DNA of 7,108 nt, taken from Cyclobacteriaceae bacterium (GTDB lineage: Bacteria; Bacteroidota; Bacteroidia; Cytophagales; Cyclobacteriaceae). Made by a program: the position numbers and the translations under genes. The notes below the pieces were generated by a model. It was not told the origin of the DNA. It saw nothing but the letters and a program-made list of their open reading frames with translations, and searched no databases. The stretch spans positions 1-7,108 of the forward strand of contig JALWRJ010000172.1 in NCBI GenBank assembly GCA_026994125.1. The letters run 5' to 3'. Below are positions 1-6,139 of the stretch, in pieces. Position 1 is the stretch's first letter; every line of letters starts with the position of its first letter.

Positions 1-604
1 CAATTAGCTTTTCACCCTTTGGGCAAATGGCTTTTTTAAAATGTTCTTTTTTATGCTTTTTAAACCGGTTCAAATCAATAAAATTAGGAATCACTTTAAT
101 ATCGGTGGTAATATTAAAATGGTTAAGGGTGTCTTCTTTTAAATTTTGCGAAACAGCCGTTACACCGTCCGATTTATTAATGGAAAAAGCCACTACCGGT
201 TCGTAGGAGGGGTCTTTGCCAACTAACGTTATGTCCGTGCCATGCAAGGTGGTAATAAAGGGTAGTTTTATGCCTTCTTCGGCTAAAATTTGTTTTGCCT
301 GGTAGGCCGCTGAAGCGTGAGGTATGGCATAATGCACATGCAATAAATCTAAGTTGGCAAACTTAGCAATATCCACCATTTTGCTGGCCAATGCCATTTC
401 GTAGGGGGGGTATTTAAACAGCGGGTACGAGTTAAAGGCAACCTCGTGGTAATAAATATTTTGATTAAAAAAATCGAGCCTCATAGGCTGCGAGTAGGTT
501 ATAAAATGTACTTCGTGGCCATACTCGCCTAGTTTTTTGCCGAGCTCGGTAGCTACAACACCACTACCACCAAAGGTAGGGTAGCAAACAATTCCTATTT
601 TCAT
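1..604 (-). CDS. bshA: BshA, N-acetyl-alpha-D-glucosaminyl L-malate synthase (bacillithiol step 1), N-terminal part
   Basis: GT4-family (GT-B fold) glycosyltransferase that transfers GlcNAc from UDP-GlcNAc to L-malate in the cytoplasm, the first step of bacillithiol synthesis. I translated the minus strand from the ATG at 604; it stays open for 201 codons to the window edge, so the C-terminal half (the nucleotide-sugar domain) is not visible. The family normally has about 375-380 residues. The start MKIGIVCYPTFGGSGVVATE is characteristic of BshA, with the glycine-rich acceptor/phosphate loop at 12-17. Further family motifs are HVHYAIPHA (89-97), HGTDITLVG (121-129), AVSQNL (150-155) and IPNFID (172-177). 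The gene begins 56 bp after the stop of the serine hydrolase gene on the same strand. That gap has no match to TAnnTTTG and no strong hairpin, so read-through transcription is likely. A run of seven C lies in the coding strand near codons 65-67. Family assignment is confident. Confidence 0.95.
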   Translation of the reverse strand, partial: MKIGIVCYPTFGGSGVVATELGKKLGEYGHEVHFITYSQPMRLDFFNQNIYYHEVAFNSYPLFKYPPYEMALASKMVDIAKFANLDLLHVHYAIPHASAAYQAKQILAEEGIKLPFITTLHGTDITLVGKDPSYEPVVAFSINKSDGVTAVSQNLKEDTLNHFNITTDIKVIPNFIDLNRFKKHKKEHFKKAICPKGEKLI

Positions 605-660
605 GTGTTTGTTAAACTTGTGTTACACCAAACAACTGTTTAGCAGGGTGCTTGGTAAAT

Positions 661-3051
661 TTATTTAGTAAAATCGATGGCTTCGTACAACAAACCTTGT
701 ATTCGAGTTCGTATATTCAACTGATTTAGCTTAAAATTTTCGGCATCGGGGTACACCCGGTTCGATAAAAAAATAAAAATCAGTTGGTGTTCGGGGTCGG
801 CCCAAGCGGCAGTTCCCGTAAAACCCGTATGTCCAAATGTTTGTTGCGAAGCCAGGGCTGTGGTAGGCCCGTTTGACCCCACACTTGGTTTATCCCATCC
901 TAAACCTCTACGGTTACCAACATATTGTCGTTTAGAAAAGTTTAATATTGTTTCAGGGTAAAAATAGGTGGTTCCTCCGTAGCTTCCTAATTGTAGTTGC
1001 ATTTGCATGAGTTTGGCCAGATCCAGGGCAGTGCTAAATAAGCCGGCATGCCCCGATACCCCACCAATGAGGGCAGCATTAGGATCATTTACAAACCCGG
1101 TAAGCTCACCCATTCTAAGCTTACCATTGCCTTGGGTAGGTACAACTTCATCGGCAGGAAAGCGGCACAAGGGATTAAAAGTAGTGCGTGTCATGCCCAT
1201 GGGCGCATACAGGTTTTGGTCTAAAAACTCATCCAAAGGCTGGTTTGTAATCCGTTCTACCAGCGTTTTTAAAATGATAAACCCAATGTCGCTGTAACGG
1301 TAGCCATAAGGTTGTTCATCGTTTAGTTTCTGTAACCGTTTAGAATGAATAGCCCAGTTAAGCAGCGAATCTTGCAGGTAGGGCGCTATGTAGGTGTTTT
1401 TTCCTATTTGAAGCGCATCTTTTTGTTGGGTGTGTGTAAGGGCATCGGCAACGTTGCGTTGGGGAAGCACCTGCTTCCAGAAAGGCAGGTAGGGGTAAAG
1501 CCCGGCCTGGTGTGCCAGTATTTCGCGTATGGGAATAAACGCCTTGTCGCTACGCCACATTTCGGGCAGGTAGTGCGCTATGGGTAGGTCTATATCTAAA
1601 AACCCCCGTTCGGTTAAAAACATAATGGCCTGGGTAGTGGCCATTACTTTTGTTAACGAAGCCAAATCGTAAAGGTATTGCTCTTGAATAGATGATTTTT
1701 GAGCATAGGTTTTGTAACCAAAATTTTGATAATATACTACAATGCCGTTTTTAGCGGCTAATACCTGGCTGCCCGGAGTAGCTTGTTGGCGGATGGCGTT
1801 TTGCATGAGTGTATCTATCCGGTTTAGTACCTGCCTGTTCATATACACTAACTCGGGAGGCCCAAATTGTAACCGACCCAAAGGTTGAGTGGCTTTACCG
1901 GAAGGAATATTACTACCGGGTAGAGGAGCTGCTCTAAAACCTAAGGCACCATAGATAAATTGGGGCACCAGGGCTTCTGTAACTCCATTAAGTTGCGGAG
2001 CCTGAATAACTGTAACCCGGTTTGAGAGGCTGCCAGGAACAGGATGGGGAGAAAACCAAACAAGTACCACCTGGCTGTGTTGGGCTAATTGATTTAGATT
2101 GGTTACTTGATTGGGTTTTAAATGTGTAGCCGGCACAAATACATAACCATAACTGCCCAATCTTTTCAGGTTATAGGGGGTGTTAAAATCGAGGGCGCGA
2201 GGGTAAAAGGCGTGGCTGGTGTAAAAATTTAAGTGCCTGCGAAAAATAGTAAAATCATCATGCCCTAACAGGGTAGTGGCAAAATAAGTGGTATCGAGCT
2301 GTTTTAAGGGCAGTTTTGCCGGATTGTTTAGTAACCGGATGCCCCGGGTGTAGGTTTGCCAAGCCCAGCGTGTGTAGTCTGCACCTTGCGTGGCTGGTAG
2401 TTTAGTATGGCGGGCTACGTACCTGTTGGCCAGTAGCGAAATGGCTCGTTGCTTAATCCATTTTTTGTTTTTTTTGGACACTTTTTTTCCTTTAAACAAC
2501 TGTTGGGTAAGGGTGGTAAAATCTTGTAACCACCAAATTTGCTGGTAGGTGTGCATGGCTTGCCACAAACTATCAGGATTGGTAAACGGGGTTAAGTGGG
2601 TGGTATTAGCGGTGTGGGTTATGCCATAAAACAGCACGTGTGAATCAGGTTGTACATCTACCACCCACCTGGCTCTGTAATTGCTTTTTGCAAACGCCCG
2701 TGCTTGGGGGCTGGTTGCTCCTCTTATGGCAAAAGCCGGAAAAGGAATAGCGATGGAAGTGGTAGCAGGTACACCTTGATAAATATTAATAATGCTACTG
2801 GTGTAGGGGTGGTTGGGAGCAGGTAATTGTTGGGGTTGCTGTGTTACAATACCGCCCGCCTTAACTTGCTGGGGTTGGTGGCTAAACCAAAATAAAAGCG
2901 AAAGTTGGCTTTCAAAGCTCAGTTTGTTTACTTCTTTGCCGGCCCATTGCCTGGCTTCTTTTTGCAAATTGGACTGTGCAAGGGCATTGGGTGCGTGCCA
3001 CATACTCGTACAGCCAATGCAGGTAAAAAGTAGAACTGTTGTTAATTTCAT
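661..3051 (-). CDS. Secreted serine hydrolase: degenerate GH3-like N-terminal half fused to a class C beta-lactamase-fold domain
   Basis: Exported two-part protein of 796 residues. The N-terminus is a signal peptide (hydrophobic 4-13), with a plausible signal peptidase I site after ALA at 23-25; a lipobox around C14 is poor. Residues about 30-400 resemble the GH3 glycosidase part of the GH3/beta-lactamase fusions found beside bshA in Bacteroidota: LSFESQLSLLF (44-54), VVDVQ (130-134) and a C-terminal GH3-like region (about 235-380). The KHFPGHG-type segment is missing and the nucleophile position appears to be His146, so this half is probably inactive. Residues about 405-790 form the beta-lactamase/penicillin-binding fold, with SxxK at 465-468 (SLTK), the Tyr motif YSD at 586-588, HTG at 741-743, plus LAHQAGL (512-518) and SGHAGLFS (666-673). 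This domain should be a periplasmic esterase, amidase or peptidoglycan hydrolase; resistance is not implied. From memory, relatives have roughly 970-1000 residues, so about 200 are missing. The ATG at 3051 gives a complete signal peptide. Confidence 0.93.
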   Translation of the reverse strand: MKLTTVLLFTCIGCTSMWHAPNALAQSNLQKEARQWAGKEVNKLSFESQLSLLFWFSHQPQQVKAGGIVTQQPQQLPAPNHPYTSSIINIYQGVPATTSIAIPFPAFAIRGATSPQARAFAKSNYRARWVVDVQPDSHVLFYGITHTANTTHLTPFTNPDSLWQAMHTYQQIWWLQDFTTLTQQLFKGKKVSKKNKKWIKQRAISLLANRYVARHTKLPATQGADYTRWAWQTYTRGIRLLNNPAKLPLKQLDTTYFATTLLGHDDFTIFRRHLNFYTSHAFYPRALDFNTPYNLKRLGSYGYVFVPATHLKPNQVTNLNQLAQHSQVVLVWFSPHPVPGSLSNRVTVIQAPQLNGVTEALVPQFIYGALGFRAAPLPGSNIPSGKATQPLGRLQFGPPELVYMNRQVLNRIDTLMQNAIRQQATPGSQVLAAKNGIVVYYQNFGYKTYAQKSSIQEQYLYDLASLTKVMATTQAIMFLTERGFLDIDLPIAHYLPEMWRSDKAFIPIREILAHQAGLYPYLPFWKQVLPQRNVADALTHTQQKDALQIGKNTYIAPYLQDSLLNWAIHSKRLQKLNDEQPYGYRYSDIGFIILKTLVERITNQPLDEFLDQNLYAPMGMTRTTFNPLCRFPADEVVPTQGNGKLRMGELTGFVNDPNAALIGGVSGHAGLFSTALDLAKLMQMQLQLGSYGGTTYFYPETILNFSKRQYVGNRRGLGWDKPSVGSNGPTTALASQQTFGHTGFTGTAAWADPEHQLIFIFLSNRVYPDAENFKLNQLNIRTRIQGLLYEAIDFTK

Positions 3052-3075
3052 AAAAATAAGCCAGCTTCAAAATTC

Positions 3076-3087
3076 CTTCGTACGAAG
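3076..3087. repeat. Perfect 12-bp palindrome in the divergent intergenic region
   Basis: CTTCGTACGAAG reads identically on both strands. It lies 24 bp upstream of the serine hydrolase ATG and 12 bp upstream of the proposed -33 box of the mutL operon. Its position between divergent transcription units would suit an operator for a dimeric regulator. A 12-bp palindrome can also arise by chance, and no regulator is encoded in the window. Confidence 0.4.
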
Positions 3088-3099
3088 TTCTTTTCATAA

Positions 3100-3131
3100 T
3101 TCGGGTTAAACAAAATAAACCTTTAAATTTG
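3100..3131 (+). promoter_or_regulatory. Candidate Bacteroidota-type promoter for the mutL operon
   Basis: TAAATTTG at 3124-3131 matches the Bacteroidota primary sigma factor -7 consensus TAnnTTTG exactly. TTCG at 3100-3103 is a one-mismatch version of the -33 TTTG box, with a 20-bp spacer. Transcription would begin near 3137-3140, leaving a leader of about 22-25 nt before the ATG at 3162. It is the best match in the 110-bp intergenic region on the plus strand. The -7 box is convincing; the -33 box is weak. Confidence 0.55.
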
Positions 3132-3161
3132 TATATTCATATAATACGGCAAAGCAATCGA

Positions 3162-3533
3162 ATGAAGATACCTTCTATTATAAAAATTCCTCGACACCAA
3201 CGTTTTCATATAGAGCCTCGGTATTACGACCCGGTGAAGGAGGAAATTGAACAGCGCGAGAAATTGATTATTGCCGAAATTAATGCCGAAAAAAAGAAAG
3301 GCACCTATGTGCCGGGTACGCGCATAGCCAGCTCGTTTAAGCGAAGATCCGTTCAAAAAGATAATTCCGGACTTTTAAGGTTTTTAATTGCCGCCATGTT
3401 ATTTACGGGTACCTTTGTTTATCTGTTGGCAGGTTACACTGCACTGTTAAAAACCGGTCAATTTATACTTTACTTTGCGTTAGGAGCCTGGGTGTTTTCA
3501 TTTTTGTATAAAAACCTGAAAAAAGGGCGGTAA
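3162..3533 (+). CDS. Small two-helix membrane protein upstream of mutL, function unknown
   Basis: Predicted inner-membrane protein of 123 residues. The first 70 residues are hydrophilic and charged, with the segment RFHIEPRYYDPVKEE (14-28) and a likely helical, lysine- and glutamate-rich stretch (25-46). Two hydrophobic segments follow, at about 71-91 and 98-116, and the protein ends in a basic tail (KNLKKGR). By the positive-inside rule both ends should face the cytoplasm. I chose the ATG at 3162. A TTG at 3129 would add 11 residues but lies inside the proposed -7 box, upstream of the expected transcript start. The gene ends 3 bp before mutL, so the two should be co-transcribed. Small proteins of this type precede mutL in other Bacteroidota and, as I recall, are sometimes labelled riboflavin synthase subunit beta. 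Nothing in this sequence supports that enzyme function. I cannot assign a role. Confidence 0.85.
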   Translation: MKIPSIIKIPRHQRFHIEPRYYDPVKEEIEQREKLIIAEINAEKKKGTYVPGTRIASSFKRRSVQKDNSGLLRFLIAAMLFTGTFVYLLAGYTALLKTGQFILYFALGAWVFSFLYKNLKKGR

Positions 3534-3536
3534 TTT

Positions 3537-5339
3537 ATGCAAGGTATTATTCAATTATTGCCCGATGCCATTGCCAACCAAATAGCAGCAGGCGAAGTGG
3601 TACAACGCCCTGCCTCCGCACTTAAAGAACTCCTCGAAAATTCGGTAGATGCCGGGGCTTCGCACATTAAAGTGATTATAAAAGAGGCCGGTAAATCGTT
3701 GCTGCAAGTAATAGATAATGGATGTGGAATGAGCGAAACGGATGCCCGAATGAGCCTGGAACGACATGCTACTTCTAAAATACGGAAAGCCGAAGACTTG
3801 TTTGCGCTAACCACCATGGGCTTTCGGGGCGAAGCCATTGCCTCCATTGCAGCGGTATCGCAGATGGAAATTAAAACCCGCCTGCCCGACCAGGAATTGG
3901 GTACCGCCATAGAGGTGGCCGCTTCCGAAATAAAATCGCAGCAGCCTGTTTCGTGTGCTCAGGGTACCAGCATTACTGTGCGCAACCTTTTTTATAATGT
4001 TCCTGCCCGTAGAAACTTTCTAAAATCGAACGGAGTAGAAACCCGGCATTTGGTAGATGAGTTTCAACGGGTGGCTTTGGCACATCCTGATATCGAATTT
4101 TCGTTTTATCAAAACGACTTGGAAACCTACCAATTGCCTGCGGGTAAGTTAAGCCAACGCATTATTGGTTTGTTTGGCCAAAATTATAAAGAGCAACTGG
4201 CCAGCTGTAGCGAATCCACCGAAACCCTTACCATAAAAGGGTATATTGGTAAACCCGAGTTTGCCAAAAAAAAGCGGGGCGAGCAGTTTATTTTTGTAAA
4301 TAAGCGATTTATAAAAAGCAGTTACCTGCATCATGCCATTCTAACGGCCTATCAGGGGTTGTTAAAACCCGATACACATCCGTTTTACGTTTTGTTTTTA
4401 ACCTTGGATCCCGCCCGCATAGATGTAAACGTGCATCCTACCAAAACAGAAATAAAGTTTGATGACGAACGCACCGTTTATGGAATAGTATTGGCGGCTA
4501 TTAGGCAGGCCCTGGGTACTCACAACTTTGGTCCGGCCATCGATTTTGAACAAAATGTAAACTTTGGCCAGCTACACCCTATGCAAGTTGATGCAGGCTC
4601 TGCCCGCGATAAGGATTATGGCAGGCTAGCTAACCTGGATAAAGACCCCAACTTAAAGCACTGGCAAACCCTTTACCCCTCCAACGAAACACAGCAGGAT
4701 ATAAACTTTACCCCTGAAAGCCCGGCTACCGTAACCCTGGAGAGTACACTTAATGCAGGCGAAACCATGGCCGAACCACCTGCCGGAATTAAGTTTCAGG
4801 TACACAACACCTATATTTTGGCACAAGTAAAATCGGGGTTATTACTTATTAACCAGGAGGCAGCGCACGAACGCATTTTGTTTGAAAGGTATGAACAAAT
4901 ATGGCATACAGGAAGTACCCAAACCCAGCAATTGTTGTTTCCGATAAATATTGAGCTAAACCCGGCCGATTTTTCGCTGGTTACCGAAATGCAGGAGGAG
5001 TTGGGTATGTTAGGCTTTGCCCTGGAAACACTGGGCCAGCAGTCAGTAGTTATTAATGGAGCCCCATTAACTGTAACAGCCGGTACCGAGCAAGAAGTAT
5101 TTGAGGGCCTGATAGAGCAATTTAAAATAAATAAGAGTGCTTTAACGATATCAATTCAGGAAAACCTATGCCGATCGCTGGCCAGGCGTTCGTGCATTAA
5201 AGCAGGCCAGGCCCTGCAAAACGAAGAAATAAATGCACTTATAGATGAATTATTTGCTTGTAAAACACCCAAATTTGCGCCCGATGGCCGGGCAACGTAT
5301 GCCTTGTTAGATTTAAACCAATTAAAAAACTTTTTTTAA
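3537..5339 (+). CDS. mutL: DNA mismatch repair protein MutL
   Basis: Cytoplasmic ATP-dependent matchmaker of mismatch repair, linking MutS bound to a mismatch with downstream strand removal. The length of 600 residues is normal. The N-terminal GHKL ATPase is intact: ANQIAAGEVV (13-22), catalytic Glu31 and Asn35 in KELLENS, DNGCGM (60-65), RHATSK (76-81), GFRGEA (95-100), then the second lobe with DVNVHPTKTEIKF (296-308). A low-complexity linker (about 335-410) leads to the C-terminal dimerisation domain (about 415-600). That domain contains QQLLFP (464-469), which fits the QxLLxP beta-clamp-binding motif. The endonuclease motif DQHA(x)2E(x)4E appears as NQEA(x)2E(x)4E (439-450), and the CPHGRP-like motif is APDGRA (581-586), so nicking activity is doubtful. 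The gene starts 3 bp after the small membrane-protein gene and ends 4 bp before a rhomboid gene. An eight-A run lies at codons 244-246. Confidence 0.98.
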   Translation: MQGIIQLLPDAIANQIAAGEVVQRPASALKELLENSVDAGASHIKVIIKEAGKSLLQVIDNGCGMSETDARMSLERHATSKIRKAEDLFALTTMGFRGEAIASIAAVSQMEIKTRLPDQELGTAIEVAASEIKSQQPVSCAQGTSITVRNLFYNVPARRNFLKSNGVETRHLVDEFQRVALAHPDIEFSFYQNDLETYQLPAGKLSQRIIGLFGQNYKEQLASCSESTETLTIKGYIGKPEFAKKKRGEQFIFVNKRFIKSSYLHHAILTAYQGLLKPDTHPFYVLFLTLDPARIDVNVHPTKTEIKFDDERTVYGIVLAAIRQALGTHNFGPAIDFEQNVNFGQLHPMQVDAGSARDKDYGRLANLDKDPNLKHWQTLYPSNETQQDINFTPESPATVTLESTLNAGETMAEPPAGIKFQVHNTYILAQVKSGLLLINQEAAHERILFERYEQIWHTGSTQTQQLLFPINIELNPADFSLVTEMQEELGMLGFALETLGQQSVVINGAPLTVTAGTEQEVFEGLIEQFKINKSALTISIQENLCRSLARRSCIKAGQALQNEEINALIDELFACKTPKFAPDGRATYALLDLNQLKNFF

Positions 5340-5343
5340 GCCT

Positions 5344-6138
5344 ATGTTTCAGCGATTAACCCCCATGGTAAAAAACCTGCTCATTATTACGGTGGCAGCT
5401 TATGCCATTCCGTCTATATTAGGGTGGCATAATATCAACTTGTTTTTGGGCTTATGGCACTTGGAGTCGCCCTATTTTATGCCTTACCAGCTTTTTACCT
5501 ATATGTTTGCGCATGGTGGTTTTATGCATATTTTGTTTAATATGATGGGCCTTATGTTTTTGGGGCCTTTGCTTGAACAATTTTGGGGACCAAAGCGGTT
5601 TTTAACCTTTTACCTGGTTACCGGTATAGGAGCCGGGTTGTTTTACGTGGGTGTTAAGTATATACAAACCGTACCTATGAAAGCTAAAATTGAGGCTTAT
5701 ACGGCTAACCCTAACCCCGATGACTTTGCTGTGTTTGTATCGAAATATGCCCCGCAATATTTTGATGATGTGTACGATTTTATTGATTTTTATAATGCCC
5801 ATGAAAACGACAAACAAGCACAAAAGCAAAGTATTGGCTATTTGCATGATATTTATGCAAAAGAAATAAATATACCTATGGTAGGGGCATCGGGAGCTAT
5901 TTACGGAATTTTAATGGCTTTTGGTATGTTGTTTCCTAATACACAACTTATGTTGTTGTTTCCACCAATTCCCATTAAAGCCAAATACCTGGTGGTTATT
6001 TTGGGTGGAATAGCCATTTACTCCGAATTTGGGCATAAAGCAGGCGATAATGTAGCCCATTTGGCGCATTTGGGCGGTATGGTTTTTGCATTTATTATGA
6101 TTAAATTGTGGAGCAGACAACGGACTAATTTTTATTGA
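5344..6138 (+). CDS. Rhomboid-family intramembrane serine protease with a large periplasmic loop insertion
   Basis: Polytopic inner-membrane protease of 264 residues that should cleave transmembrane substrates; its substrates are unknown. Hydrophobic segments lie at about 10-27, 47-75, 86-106, 178-198, 213-226 and 236-256, consistent with the six-helix rhomboid core. Catalytic features are the HxxxN pair His62/Asn66 (FMHILFN), nucleophile Ser183 in GASGA (181-185), and His242 in AHLAHLGG (238-245). Residues about 106-177 form a long hydrophilic, Asp- and Tyr-rich insertion between helix 3 and the Ser helix. In the GlpG topology this is loop L3 on the periplasmic side, beside the active site; the second rhomboid has only a short loop there. 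The gene starts 4 bp after mutL and ends 1 bp before the next gene. Family assignment is confident. Confidence 0.95.
   Translation: MFQRLTPMVKNLLIITVAAYAIPSILGWHNINLFLGLWHLESPYFMPYQLFTYMFAHGGFMHILFNMMGLMFLGPLLEQFWGPKRFLTFYLVTGIGAGLFYVGVKYIQTVPMKAKIEAYTANPNPDDFAVFVSKYAPQYFDDVYDFIDFYNAHENDKQAQKQSIGYLHDIYAKEINIPMVGASGAIYGILMAFGMLFPNTQLMLLFPPIPIKAKYLVVILGGIAIYSEFGHKAGDNVAHLAHLGGMVFAFIMIKLWSRQRTNFY
5511..5544 (+). repeat. Copy A of a 34-bp near-identical direct repeat within the rhomboid pair
   Basis: These 34 bases encode the HGGFMHILFNM helix of the first rhomboid. They match 6409-6442 at 32 of 34 positions in the same orientation, 898 bp apart. Mismatches fall only at 5520 (T versus G) and 5535 (G versus A), both synonymous third-codon positions. 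Confidence 0.8.
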
Positions 6139-6139
6139 T

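Noticed and set aside
605..660. Possible terminator or promoter between the hydrolase and bshA (AACAACTGTT palindrome, GTTTGTTAAAC hairpin)
   Set aside because: The stems are only 4-5 bp with no following T run, and there is no acceptable TAnnTTTG box on the minus strand.
1007..1587. Plus-strand open frames opposite the serine hydrolase (1007-1297 and 1345-1587)
   Set aside because: They lie antisense to the conserved beta-lactamase domain and their translations show no recognisable domain or context.
661..1839. Antibiotic-resistance beta-lactamase
   Set aside because: The fold and the SxxK motif are shared with esterases and peptidases. The HTG motif and the GH3-like fusion point to a cell-envelope hydrolase, and nothing indicates resistance.
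3007..3051. Lipoprotein signal (Cys11 or Cys14) in the hydrolase
   Set aside because: The residues before either Cys (LFT-C, CIG-C) fit the lipobox poorly, whereas ALA|Q at 23-26 is a good signal peptidase I site.
2813..3109. Plus-strand frame crossing the hydrolase start and the intergenic region
   Set aside because: It is antisense to the signal peptide region, has no family features and would overlap the divergent regulatory region.
3129..3161. TTG start that would lengthen the small membrane protein by 11 residues
   Set aside because: The TTG lies inside the TAAATTTG promoter box, so it would be upstream of the transcript start. The ATG at 3162 is better placed.
3551..3910. Minus-strand open frames within mutL
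   Set aside because: They are antisense to the highly conserved MutL ATPase motifs; coding constraint on mutL explains the open frames.
5602..6120. Minus-strand open frames within the first rhomboid
   Set aside because: Their translations mirror the hydrophobic codons of the rhomboid and contain no independent features.
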